Positions 32,865-41,800 of a stretch of DNA of 64,000 nt are shown in pieces. The stretch covers positions 1 through 64,000 of the forward strand of contig CAZHED010000021.1 of assembly GCA_964531095.1 (NCBI GenBank), read 5' to 3'. A program made the translations under genes and the position numbers. A model generated the notes under the pieces. The model searched no databases. It worked only from the letters and a program-made list of their open reading frames with translations, and was not told where the DNA came from. Position 1 is the stretch's first letter. The number at the start of each line of letters is the position of its first letter. Source of the DNA: Palsa-1150 sp964531095. GTDB lineage: Bacteria; Myxococcota_A; Polyangia; Polyangiales; Polyangiaceae.

Positions 32865-33320
32865 TCAACGTACGCAACGCACGTAGCTCGTATCCGTCAT
32901 CATGTTTCCGTAGCTGAATCCATATTCGAACAGCACGGACCACGCGCTGCCCGGGGTGCCCGCGTACAGCGTCGATGACCAGAAGTAAACGCCGGGCGTA
33001 TTCGGGAACGCGGCAGAATCGATGGTGGGCCCCGGCTCGGGCACTGAGAGGTCCACGATCGTGAGGAGCTCTTTCATCGTGGGTAGGCGCCACTTCGCCC
33101 CGTTGAGACCCAGGCTCGCGCAGTAGGTCACCGCGTCGGGCTGCGTGTACGTCGTGGGGGAGCTCGCCCGCTGCCAGGTCAGGTTCGTTCGGGAATCATG
33201 CACTGTGCCGTCGGCGATCACGTAGCGGCCGTTCGGCGCAGACGCGCGGCCCGCGACCGCCGTCACGAGCGCGACGGAGAAGAGCGCGGCACCGAAGAGG
33301 AGGGGGACGGTACGCTTCAT
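32865..33320 (-). CDS. Secreted single-domain DUF1566 protein, paralogue of 15865
   Basis: A 151-residue protein with export signal (PLLFGAALFSVALVTAVAGR) and one DUF1566 domain (VHDSRTNLTWQRASS; AKWRLPTMKELLTIVDLS; ends SYVRCVR). It is closely similar in order and sequence to the gene at 15865-16323. It lies downstream of the DUF1566 lipoprotein at 33343, reproducing the same two-gene arrangement. ATG 33320 is used. Confidence 0.8.
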   Translation of the reverse strand: MKRTVPLLFGAALFSVALVTAVAGRASAPNGRYVIADGTVHDSRTNLTWQRASSPTTYTQPDAVTYCASLGLNGAKWRLPTMKELLTIVDLSVPEPGPTIDSAAFPNTPGVYFWSSTLYAGTPGSAWSVLFEYGFSYGNMMTDTSYVRCVR

Positions 33321-33342
33321 GGCCTGACTTCCTGGTGGTTCC

Positions 33343-33954
33343 TCAGCGCACGCAACGAACGGAGTACGGCGTCGACGCGACGTTGTTGTCGGAGTAGCCG
33401 TTGTTGAAATAGACACCCCACGCGTTGGTCGCGTCGGCGGCATACGCCGTGGAAGACCAGTAAAACCCCACCGCCGGCGTGCCGGGAAACATGGTGGAAT
33501 CGATGCTCGGGTTGTATGTGCCCGTGTCGACGAGCGACACGAGCTCGACGACCGACGGAAGGCGCCAGTCGGCGTACCCGCCCAGCCGGAGCGACGCGCA
33601 ATACGCGAGAGCCGAGGGCTGGTCGTAGTTCGAGGGTGGCGTCAGCTTCTGCCATACCAGCTTGGTCACGTTGTCGGTCACCGTGCCGTCCCCGTTGTCC
33701 TTGTAGCTCTCCAGATTTGGAGCGCCGGCGGTCACCTCGACTTGGGCGTTGGGCATCGGCCACTCCGCCCAGTTCGGGTCGACGCACGCCGGGGCGGTGG
33801 AGCGCTCGCAAAGCAGCCCGTGCCCGCAGCTGTTCATCGCCGGGCAGGCATTGTCGTTCGAGCTCGAGCCGCAGCCGAGCGAGCAGGAGGCGGCGACAGA
33901 GAGCGCGAGCCAAGCCCGGACGACACCGCGTTCACGAGTCAAACGAGAGGCCAA
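33343..33954 (-). CDS. DUF1566 lipoprotein, short paralogue of 13994
   Basis: A predicted lipoprotein of about 203 residues with lipobox SLGC and one DUF1566 domain (DGTVTDNVTKLVWQK; GGYADWRLPSVVELVSLVD; end YSVRCVR). Compared with its paralogue at 13994 it lacks the beta domain and the Gly/Ser linker, as if reduced to signal plus C-terminal domain. No ATG is available: TTG 33954 (GGGAG nine bases upstream) or TTG 33942 fit; GTG 33981 is further. ACVDPNWAEWPM is shared with the 13994 gene. Confidence 0.7.
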   Translation of the reverse strand: MASRLTRERGVVRAWLALSVAASCSLGCGSSSNDNACPAMNSCGHGLLCERSTAPACVDPNWAEWPMPNAQVEVTAGAPNLESYKDNGDGTVTDNVTKLVWQKLTPPSNYDQPSALAYCASLRLGGYADWRLPSVVELVSLVDTGTYNPSIDSTMFPGTPAVGFYWSSTAYAADATNAWGVYFNNGYSDNNVASTPYSVRCVR

Positions 33955-34106
33955 CGTCTCGCGCTCCCGCTGCAACTGCACCTGACGCTCTCCACCCTTA
34001 TTTACAGCCCCAAAGGCCGCTACTGTCAACGCCGGCCGTCTTCGTCTGCCAGCCGAAGAATTGTGCCGTGGCTTCGCACGCGCGGCGCGCCTTTTGGCCG
34101 ACGGTT

Positions 34107-36014
34107 TCAGCCGCCGCGCACACACCGCGCTTCGTACAGGTTGGTCGTCGGGTCGATGTGAAAGCCCCCTCCCGACATGAAATCGAACCCGTAGGCTTGG
34201 GTACCCGTATTGCCCGGCGGCGCGGCCGACGACGACCAGAAGAGGACGGCGGGCGTGCCCGGAAACGCCGTCGAATCGATGGGGGGATTGCTCAGGGTCG
34301 TGTCGACGATCGAGAAAAGCTCCTTGTAGCTCGGCAATCGCCAGTCGACGAAGCCGTCCAGGCCGAGGCCATTGCAGTACGCAACCGCCTGCAGGAACGT
34401 TCGGGTCGCCTGCGACACGGCCCGCTGCCAGCTCAGGTTCGTCCGCGGATCGAACACGATGTTTGCGCTCGACGAGACCACGTAGGCGGTCGTCGGGAGC
34501 GGCGCCCCCCGAACGCAAGACACGCCGGCGGGCCAAGGTTGGGTCGCGGAGTACGGCTCGAGCACGGCCCAATTGATGCCGAGGACCCAAAACGCTCCGG
34601 AAACCCCGACCGCCGGCGTCTGCGTCCAGAGCGCCGAGTTCATTTGCAAGTTCTGAAATACCGCTTGCGGGAGCGCGTTGGGATCGCCCGTCCAATTGCC
34701 CATGTCGTCGATGGTCGCCACTTCGCGGGCGGTCGGAAGCCTCCAGTCGGCGAATCCCCCGTATGCGCTGGCGTTGATGGCCTGGCAGTGGGCGACTGCC
34801 TGCGCCTGCGTGAAATCGGTCGTCAGACCGTCGGCCAGGTTGCGCTCCCACGTGAGCCCGGTCACGAGATCGTTCGCGACCGTCGGCGTCAGCGCGTAGG
34901 CCGGCGGATAGATGTGGTAGGTCCCGTCTTCGCCCCAGCCAACCTGGCCGGGCGACGTGGGACACGGGATCGACGAGACGTCGTTGGTGCAGGAGCTGTC
35001 GTCGTACGAGTCGGGCCATCGGAACGCGCACGTACTGTTGCCGCAGGTCATTCCCGCACCACAGGCGTGACCGCACGTCGCGCAGTTCGCCGCGTCGGTC
35101 GTGGGGTTGACGCAAGTGTTCGTCAGACTGCAGAAGGTCGGAGTGCCTGTCGGGCACTGGCAGGACGAGCTCACGCAAGACTGCGCCGGAGCGCACGCAC
35201 GTGTGCACGAACCGCAGTGATTGGGGTTGCTGGTCGTGTCGACTTCGCAGCCGGTCGACGCGAGGCCATCGCAATCGGCAAAACCCGCAGCGCAGGTGTT
35301 GTCGACGCACTGGCCGTTGTTGCACGCATTGCAGACAACGGCGCAGCCCCCACAGTTGCTCGGGCTGCTGGTCGTATCGACTTCGCAGCCCGTGGAGGCA
35401 AGCTTGTCACAGTTCGCGTAGCCGGGGTTGCAGGAGGCGATGGCACAAGTCGAGCCGGAGCACGTGGACGTCGCGTTGGCGAGCGTGCATACGACGCCGC
35501 AGCCGCCACAATTGTGGGCGTCGGTGACCGTATTGACCTCGCAGCCGGTCGACGCGAGTTTGTCGCAATCCGCATAACCAGGGGCGCACGCCGCCATGCC
35601 GCCATCGCACGCGGCAAGGCCGGCCTCGCAGCCGCCGACGGCGCCGTCGCCGCCCCCACTTTCGGACGAAGTCCTGTCCGGCACCGCGTCCACCGCGTCC
35701 ACCGCGGAGTCCCCATGCGTCGCGTCGGATGCGGAGACAGCGCCGTCGCTTCCCCCGCTTTCGGACGCAGTCCTGTCCGCCATCACGTCCGCGGTGGCTT
35801 CCCGGTGCGTCGCGTCGGATGCGGGCCCGTCGCTCACCGCGGAGTCTTGCGCGCTTGCCTCCGACGGCGCATCGGGCGCCATCGAGGCGTCGTGGCTACC
35901 GACTTCGAAGTCGCCGAGCACCGTGGAGCATCCCACGATTGCGTTTCCCAGGGCGATCGTCAGGAGCAGGTCGGTCGAGCGGCGGCCAAGGGTGCAGTGG
36001 CTCACCCTTGGCAC
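34107..36014 (-). CDS. Lipoprotein with Cys-rich tandem repeats and two DUF1566 domains
   Basis: A 635-residue predicted lipoprotein (lipobox IVGC, Cys29). After an Asp/Ser linker to about residue 130 come three near-copies of a Cys-rich repeat (CDKLASTGCEVNT and CDKLASTGCEVDT with following CGGC motifs; third copy CDGLASTGCEVDT). More cysteines follow, then two DUF1566 domains (TWERNLADG with FADWRLPTAREVATID; SWQRAVSQ with DGFVDWRLPSYKELFSIVD). Such Cys-rich repeats occur widely in myxobacterial surface proteins, likely stabilised by disulfides. GTG 36014 is the start used; an in-frame GTG at 36005 is also possible. Ligand unknown. Confidence 0.8.
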   Translation of the reverse strand: MPRVSHCTLGRRSTDLLLTIALGNAIVGCSTVLGDFEVGSHDASMAPDAPSEASAQDSAVSDGPASDATHREATADVMADRTASESGGSDGAVSASDATHGDSAVDAVDAVPDRTSSESGGGDGAVGGCEAGLAACDGGMAACAPGYADCDKLASTGCEVNTVTDAHNCGGCGVVCTLANATSTCSGSTCAIASCNPGYANCDKLASTGCEVDTTSSPSNCGGCAVVCNACNNGQCVDNTCAAGFADCDGLASTGCEVDTTSNPNHCGSCTRACAPAQSCVSSSCQCPTGTPTFCSLTNTCVNPTTDAANCATCGHACGAGMTCGNSTCAFRWPDSYDDSSCTNDVSSIPCPTSPGQVGWGEDGTYHIYPPAYALTPTVANDLVTGLTWERNLADGLTTDFTQAQAVAHCQAINASAYGGFADWRLPTAREVATIDDMGNWTGDPNALPQAVFQNLQMNSALWTQTPAVGVSGAFWVLGINWAVLEPYSATQPWPAGVSCVRGAPLPTTAYVVSSSANIVFDPRTNLSWQRAVSQATRTFLQAVAYCNGLGLDGFVDWRLPSYKELFSIVDTTLSNPPIDSTAFPGTPAVLFWSSSAAPPGNTGTQAYGFDFMSGGGFHIDPTTNLYEARCVRGG

Positions 36015-36133
36015 CCTACATGCGACGGGAACATCCGCAATGCCACGGCCAATCCGGTGCCCGCGGAAAGAGCGTGCGACGGGCGGCCGTGTTTGATCGA
36101 ACGGCGCGGCTCCCCGCGGCTACAATTGGGGCC

Positions 36134-39133
36134 GTGAAGAGGATTCTCGGCTCGGGGACGATTCGCTCGAGTCTCGACCGTCGCGGGGGGGCGATCGCCG
36201 CAGCGCTCCACATCGCCACACTGGCTATCGGCGCGGGTTGCTCGAACGGAGAAGGAGGCAACGCCGGAGGGGTGGACGCCGCGGCGATCGGCGCGAGACC
36301 CGAAGCCGGTTCCGAGGGCGGGACTTCGTCGGGAGGCGAAGGGGTGGACTCGTCCATCGGCGTCGGAGCTTGCGGCTCGGGGGGAGCGCAGTGCACGGGA
36401 AGCGACGGAGGGGCGGCGGAGACGGGGGAGGCCGGAGGCGGCGGTCTCGAGAGCGGCACGGACGCCCCGGTCGCGACGGCCGACAGCCTCATCGCGCCGG
36501 TGCGACTGCGATGCGAGCTGCGCGACGCTCCGCTCGGCGTGCAAACCGGGGCCCCTCGCCTCGCCTGGGAGCTGCAGTCGTCGAGCAGCCAGGCGCGAGC
36601 GCAGAGTCAGACCGCGTACCAGGTGCTCGTGGCTTCCTCGGCGGACAAGCTCGCCGCCGATCAGGCCGACCTGCTCGACACAGGGGCCGTCGCGTCGAGC
36701 GAGTCGTCTCTGACGTACGGGGGCCAGACGCTGGGGTCCATGCAGCACGTCTTCTGGAAGGTTCGCGTGCGCGACCAGGCGGGGAAACTCTCGGCATGGA
36801 GCCCGACGGCCGACTTCACCGTGGGGTTGCTCGCGGCGTCCGATTGGGGCGCGCAGTGGATTGCGGGACCTTCGGGCGCCGCGCTGCCGATCTTGCGCAA
36901 AGAGTTCCAGATCGACAAGCCCGTCCAGCGAGCGCTGTTGTCGGTGTGTGGTCTGGGCCAATACGAGGCGCGCGTCAACGGCGCCAACCCGAGCGACGCG
37001 GTCATGGAACCGAGCTGGACCGACTACTCGAAGACCTGTCACTATTCGATGTATGACGTGACGGCGCTGCTGGTCCAAGGAACCAACGCCGTCGGCGTGA
37101 TGCTGGGAAACGGGATGTACAACGTCCCGGCCAGCACCCGGTACGAGAAGTTCACCGGTTCGTTCGGATCGCCGAAGCTCATCGCGCGCCTGCAGCTGGC
37201 GTTCGCCGACGGCACCAGCTCGGCGGTCGTCACAGACGCCTCGTGGAAGGCACTGGCCGGTCCCATCACGTTCTCGAATATCTACGGTGGCGAAGACTTC
37301 GACGCACGGCTCGAACCAGCCGGGTGGGATCGCGCCGGGTTCACGGATTCTTCGTGGACCGCGGCCGCACCGGCAGGAGGCACCGCACCGGCCCTTGTCG
37401 CGCGGTTTGCGCCGCCGGTGAAGGTCATGCAGGACATCGGCAACCCCAAGGTCACCCAGCCCCAGGCGGGCACGTTCGTCTACGACTTGGGCCAGAACTT
37501 CTCCGGCTGGCCGGAGATCACGGTTCAGGGACCGGCCGGTACGGCGATCACGCTTCGGCCGAGTGAGCTCCTGAGCAGCACGGGCGTGGTCGATCAGACT
37601 TCGATGGGATCGCCGGTTTACTTCACGTACACGCTCAACGGCAGCGGGACCGAGGTCTGGCACCCGCGGTTCTCGTATACCGGCTTTCGTTACGTCCAGG
37701 TCGAGGGGGCCGTGCCCGTCGCCGACGCGGCAACTTTCCCCGGACGCCCCCAGGTCATGAGCCTCACCGGCAAGTTCATCTACGCCTCGGCGGAGAATGT
37801 CGGGACGTTCGACTCGTCCGACCCGGACCTGGGGCGCATCCACGCCCTCATCCTGTCCGCCCTGCGCAGCAACATGCAGAACATCCTCACCGATTGCCCG
37901 CACCGCGAGAAGCTTGGTTGGCAGGAGACCAGGCATCTACTCGCGCCGAGTATCATGTTCAACTACGACGTCGCGTCGTTTTACGAAAAAGCAATCGTCG
38001 ATTCGAGCGACGCGCAAATCGCCAGTGGCCTCGTACCGGACATCGCCCCGGAATACACGGTGTTCTCTGCCGCGTTCCGCGATTCTCCCGAGTGGGGAAG
38101 CGCCGTCGTCATCAATCCGTGGCAGGTCTACCAGATGTACGGCGACCGGCGGCCGATCGACGAGCAGTACACGAACATGAAGCGCTACGAGGCGTACCTC
38201 GCGAGCCGCGCGACCGGGAACGTCCTGGCGTACGGCCTCGGCGATTGGTACGACGTCGGCCCGGCAGCGCCCGGCGTCTCGCAGCTGACGACCTCGGGGG
38301 TGACCGCCACGGCGATCTGGCTCCAAGATCTGGACGTGCTTCGCCAGGCGGCACAGCTGACCGGCAATGCGGCCGACGCAGCGCAGTTCCAAAGCCGGGA
38401 AACGGCCATCACGACCGCGTTCAACGCGAAGTTCTTGACCGCCGCCGGCTATTACGACCGCAACAGCCAGACCGACAACGCCATGCCCCTCGCGTTGAGC
38501 CTCGTTCCTGACGCTCAGAGAGCGAGCGTCGTGTCGAGCCTGGTCGCGGCGGTCACTTCCGCAAAAAACCAGGTGACCGCGGGCGACATCGGGTTCGCCT
38601 ATCTCGTGCGCGCGCTCTCTCGGGCCAGCCGGGGTGACCTGATTTACGCGATGCTCAAGCAGTCGGCCGGGCCAGGGTACCTCTACCAGATCAACCACGG
38701 CGCGACGGCGCTGACCGAGGCGTGGAACGCGAACCCGAGCGACTCCCAGAATCACGCCATGTTGGGGCACGTGGAAGAGTGGCTTTACGAGGGACTCGGC
38801 GGGATAGGTCCGGATCCGGCGGGGCCTGGATTCAAGAAGTTCGTTGTGAGCCCGCAGCCCCAAGCCGGGCTGGCGTCGGTGAACGTCGGGTACCATTCGA
38901 TTCGCGGACCGATCGCCAGCAGGTGGCAGCAGACCAGCGCTGGGCTCACTCTCGCGGTGACGGTTCCCGTCAATACGACCGCGACTATCACCATCCCGAC
39001 CGCAAACCCCGACGCGGTGACCGAAGGCGGTGGGCCCGCAAAGACCGCCAACGGCGTGCTCTCCAGCAGCTCGCAGCCGGGAGCACTCGTGCTGGTCGTG
39101 GGCTCGGGTCAATACGAATTTGCCGGGCCGTGA
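36134..39133 (+). CDS. Alpha-L-rhamnosidase, GH78 family, predicted lipoprotein
   Basis: A 999-residue protein starting at GTG 36134. Hydrophobic signal with Cys36 in AIGAGCSN (a weak lipobox) and an acidic Gly/Ala-rich linker. GH78 parts are: N-terminal beta domains (AWELQSSSSQARAQSQTAYQ; QYEARVNGANP with WTDYSKTCHY), then the (alpha/alpha)6 barrel with DCPHREKLGWQE and NPWQVYQMYGD, and ALTEAWNANPSDSQNHAMLG near the end. The C-terminal beta domain closes the chain. It removes terminal rhamnose from pectin-type or surface polysaccharides. It lies next to the CE1-like esterase and near the GH26/GH54 genes. Confidence 0.85.
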   Translation: MKRILGSGTIRSSLDRRGGAIAAALHIATLAIGAGCSNGEGGNAGGVDAAAIGARPEAGSEGGTSSGGEGVDSSIGVGACGSGGAQCTGSDGGAAETGEAGGGGLESGTDAPVATADSLIAPVRLRCELRDAPLGVQTGAPRLAWELQSSSSQARAQSQTAYQVLVASSADKLAADQADLLDTGAVASSESSLTYGGQTLGSMQHVFWKVRVRDQAGKLSAWSPTADFTVGLLAASDWGAQWIAGPSGAALPILRKEFQIDKPVQRALLSVCGLGQYEARVNGANPSDAVMEPSWTDYSKTCHYSMYDVTALLVQGTNAVGVMLGNGMYNVPASTRYEKFTGSFGSPKLIARLQLAFADGTSSAVVTDASWKALAGPITFSNIYGGEDFDARLEPAGWDRAGFTDSSWTAAAPAGGTAPALVARFAPPVKVMQDIGNPKVTQPQAGTFVYDLGQNFSGWPEITVQGPAGTAITLRPSELLSSTGVVDQTSMGSPVYFTYTLNGSGTEVWHPRFSYTGFRYVQVEGAVPVADAATFPGRPQVMSLTGKFIYASAENVGTFDSSDPDLGRIHALILSALRSNMQNILTDCPHREKLGWQETRHLLAPSIMFNYDVASFYEKAIVDSSDAQIASGLVPDIAPEYTVFSAAFRDSPEWGSAVVINPWQVYQMYGDRRPIDEQYTNMKRYEAYLASRATGNVLAYGLGDWYDVGPAAPGVSQLTTSGVTATAIWLQDLDVLRQAAQLTGNAADAAQFQSRETAITTAFNAKFLTAAGYYDRNSQTDNAMPLALSLVPDAQRASVVSSLVAAVTSAKNQVTAGDIGFAYLVRALSRASRGDLIYAMLKQSAGPGYLYQINHGATALTEAWNANPSDSQNHAMLGHVEEWLYEGLGGIGPDPAGPGFKKFVVSPQPQAGLASVNVGYHSIRGPIASRWQQTSAGLTLAVTVPVNTTATITIPTANPDAVTEGGGPAKTANGVLSSSSQPGALVLVVGSGQYEFAGP

Positions 39134-39360
39134 GCACCCGCGCGCACGGGTGCGCTCGCCCTCTCGCGAGGCTTCGCAGAGGCGACGGTCCGATCAGTCA
39201 CCGGTGTTCTTGGCGCTTGTAGGCGGATAAGAATTCGACAGTCCGACGGGAAACGAATCGGTATGGGACACGCGCTGCCGGGTCAGTGGTACAACGCATG
39301 TCCTGGTAGTGGGATGGTTCCTTGGCACTCCGGTGTGCCACCCCGTCCGAGGAGCTTGCC

Positions 39361-40608
39361 ATGCACCGTCTGGTATTCGGGTTTCCATTCGCGAGCGTTC
39401 TGTTTCTTCTGGGCTGCGGCAGTTCGGCGTCGAGCCCCAACCCGACCTCAGCGCCAGTCGGAGGCGGAAAAGCTCCGATGGGTAACTCCGGGGGAACGGC
39501 AACGGCGACGGACGGCGGATCGCCCGCTGGAAACGGAATGGCCATGGCGCCAGCGGGGAGCGCGGGCGAAGACGCGTCGAGTGGAGGGCCGCGACCCGGC
39601 GGCGGGCAAGGCGTTCCGGGAGGCAGCACGGACGCAGCGGCCCCGTCGAGCAGCTCGGAGGCGGGCAGCGCGACGGCAATCGATGCGATGGCCGGTCTGC
39701 CGTCGCCCGCCGGCGAAGGGGGAGCGACCGACCCCGGCACGCTCGGGGACGGCGATTTCATGATTTCGCCGCCCTACATGGCGGGCCGCGTGGCCGTCAC
39801 GAACGTTCCCCACAGCACCGCGTACGCCTTTACGATGACGTCGACCATGGTGTACCCGGCGAACGGACCCCGGGTCGTCACCGTATACATTCCCAAGCAA
39901 TACGTGGATGGCACGGCGGCGCCGTTCATCGTCGTTCAGGACGGCAACGCTCCCGCCACCGGCTTGCCCGAGATCGTCACCGCGGGCGAGAACCTCTACG
40001 GCGACCCGTCGCCGACCAACCGCATTCCTCCGCTGGTCTGGGTGTTCGTACCGCCCGGCAGCGACCGCAGTGGGGAATACGACACGGTCAGCGATGCGTA
40101 TTCTCGATTCATCGACGGCGAAGTTCTGCCGCTCGTGGAGTCCAACGCGGCCATCAAGGCAGCGTATCCGAACTTCAAGCTGACGACGGACCCGGAGGGA
40201 CGGGCCGCATACGGCTGCAGCTCGGGGGCGCCCGCGGCGATGGGTATGGCGTGGTTTGCCGACTACCACCGCGTGGTCTCGTACTCGGGCAGCTTCGTCG
40301 CTCTCCAGAAGACCACCGCGCACCCGGCCGGCGCGTGGGAGTACCCGGCGATGATCCTGGCGACCCCCGCGAAGCCTCTACGCATTTTCCTCGAGGTCGG
40401 CCAGGACGACAACGGGTACACGGCCACCGCCGCGTCGGACATGAATTGGGTGATCGCCAACCAGAACATGGCGGCGGCGCTCAAGATGCAGGGATATCAC
40501 TACCGTTTCCTCTTCGCGAACGGGGCGACCCACTGCGACGGATCGGTCAAGTCACAAACCTATGAGGAGACATTGAGCTGGTTGTGGCGCGGTTACCCGA
40601 CCAACTGA
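39361..40608 (+). CDS. CE1-like / putative esterase lipoprotein
   Basis: A 415-residue lipoprotein (lipobox LLGC) with Gly/Ser/Ala linker and an alpha/beta-hydrolase esterase domain from about residue 150. Nucleophile elbow GCSSG with Ser287; His391 in ATHCDGS is the probable catalytic His. VVTVYIPKQYVDGTAAPFIV is typical of esterase D / feruloyl-esterase-like proteins. It likely removes acyl or feruloyl groups from plant polysaccharide, alongside GH54 and GH78. The preceding 39134-39360 shows no gene. Confidence 0.75.
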   Translation: MHRLVFGFPFASVLFLLGCGSSASSPNPTSAPVGGGKAPMGNSGGTATATDGGSPAGNGMAMAPAGSAGEDASSGGPRPGGGQGVPGGSTDAAAPSSSSEAGSATAIDAMAGLPSPAGEGGATDPGTLGDGDFMISPPYMAGRVAVTNVPHSTAYAFTMTSTMVYPANGPRVVTVYIPKQYVDGTAAPFIVVQDGNAPATGLPEIVTAGENLYGDPSPTNRIPPLVWVFVPPGSDRSGEYDTVSDAYSRFIDGEVLPLVESNAAIKAAYPNFKLTTDPEGRAAYGCSSGAPAAMGMAWFADYHRVVSYSGSFVALQKTTAHPAGAWEYPAMILATPAKPLRIFLEVGQDDNGYTATAASDMNWVIANQNMAAALKMQGYHYRFLFANGATHCDGSVKSQTYEETLSWLWRGYPTN

Positions 40609-40724
40609 GAGCGAGCGGCCCTCGGCGCGGCCACGGGTAACGTCCGGCGAGGCCTCGAAGCCACTGGTCGGCCCGTGTCCACGCGGGTGATGCCTCGCCC
40701 GCCGAAGTCTCGTATCCTGCGATC

Positions 40725-41159
40725 ATGCTCGTGAGCGCGCAGCCCGTGGAGAACACCATCTGGGAGGGGCGTCCAGGATGGCGCGCATGGGCGCTTGCCT
40801 GGATCGGCGGCTGGCTGCTTCTCCCCGTCTTGATCGGGGGCGTGATGCTTATGTCCGTGTGGCTGCGTACCAAGTCGAAGCGCTGGAAGCTGACCTCACG
40901 CCGCATCGAGACGGAGACCGGGTGGATCTCGAAGCGAGTCGACACCCTGGAGCTATGGCGCGTTCGCGACGTCGAGTTCCGCCAGTCACCCGTCGATCGG
41001 CTTGCGGGCGTGGCGCGCATTCTCGTCACGGCCCACGATGGATCGTCGCCGGCCTTCGAGATCCGCGGTGTGCCGGGCGACCGAGCCATCTACGATAGCC
41101 TCATGAGCGCGGTCATGCAGGCGAGGCAGCAGCGGGGTGTGATGAATCTCAACCCTTAG
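40725..41159 (+). CDS. Bacterial PH-domain membrane protein
   Basis: A 144-residue protein with one membrane segment (ALAWIGGWLLLPVLIGGVML) and a bacterial pleckstrin-homology-like domain (WKLTSRRIETETGWISKRVD; RVRDVEFRQSPVDRLAGVAR; FEIRGVPGDRAIYDSLMSAV). These YdbS/bPH-type proteins are found at the membrane; their role is unclear. The preceding 40609-40724 shows nothing else. Dps follows on the same strand. Confidence 0.75.
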   Translation: MLVSAQPVENTIWEGRPGWRAWALAWIGGWLLLPVLIGGVMLMSVWLRTKSKRWKLTSRRIETETGWISKRVDTLELWRVRDVEFRQSPVDRLAGVARILVTAHDGSSPAFEIRGVPGDRAIYDSLMSAVMQARQQRGVMNLNP

Positions 41160-41281
41160 GGCCGGCGCTCCTAGTCGGCGTTGGCCCGAGCGCGTGCCGG
41201 AGCAGGGGGTCCCCCCAAAGGCTCCCGGCCCCACGCCCCCGCTCGCTTGCATTTTGCGTAGCCCTACTAAGAAGAGAGCCC

Positions 41282-41764
41282 ATGTATCCGACCAAGAACG
41301 ATTTGCCCGAGGCAGTTCGAAGCAAGGTGATCGATGTTCTCAACGCGCGTCTGGCCGACGCGATCGACCTGCAGACCCAGTGCAAACAAGCGCACTGGAA
41401 CGTCAAAGGGCCGAACTTCATCGCGCTGCACAAGCTCTTCGACGACGTGAACGAAGACGTCGAGGAGTACGTCGACCTCATCGCGGAGCGCGCCGTCCAG
41501 CTGGGCGGGGTCGCGGATGGCACCGCCCGCTCCGTGGCCAAGCGCTCGGGGCTCGCCGAGTATGCGGCCAAGGGCGCCGACGGGCGCGATCATGTCCAGG
41601 CGCTTTCGAGCGCTCTCTCGTCCTTCGGCAAGGTCGTGCGCGCCGCGATCGCGCAGACCGGCGATGCCGGCGACGCCGACACCGCAGACGTGTTCACCGA
41701 GATCTCGCGCGGCGTGGACAAATGGCTGTGGTTCGTCGAGTCGCATCTGGCCCAGGAACGCTGA
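41282..41764 (+). CDS. dps: Dps-family DNA-protection ferritin
   Basis: A 160-residue Dps. The ferroxidase motif is present: HWNVKGPNFIALHKLFDDV, DDVNEDVEEYVDLIAERAVQ. It forms 12-mers that oxidise and store iron and protect DNA in stationary phase and under peroxide. The N-terminal extension (MYPTKNDLPEA) may contact DNA. Length is typical. No operator is identified with confidence upstream. Confidence 0.92.
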   Translation: MYPTKNDLPEAVRSKVIDVLNARLADAIDLQTQCKQAHWNVKGPNFIALHKLFDDVNEDVEEYVDLIAERAVQLGGVADGTARSVAKRSGLAEYAAKGADGRDHVQALSSALSSFGKVVRAAIAQTGDAGDADTADVFTEISRGVDKWLWFVESHLAQER

Positions 41765-41800
41765 AACGCGGCGTTCTGACCAGATCGCGGACACGGTTCT

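Noticed and set aside
33516..36137. Plus-strand open frame of 873 codons antisense to the DUF1566 lipoproteins
   Set aside because: Arg-rich shadow of the clear minus-strand genes with lipoboxes, Cys-rich repeats and DUF1566 motifs.
36002..37936. Minus-strand open frame of 644 codons antisense to the GH78 gene
   Set aside because: No recognised motif; the GH78 frame on the plus strand has clear family signatures.
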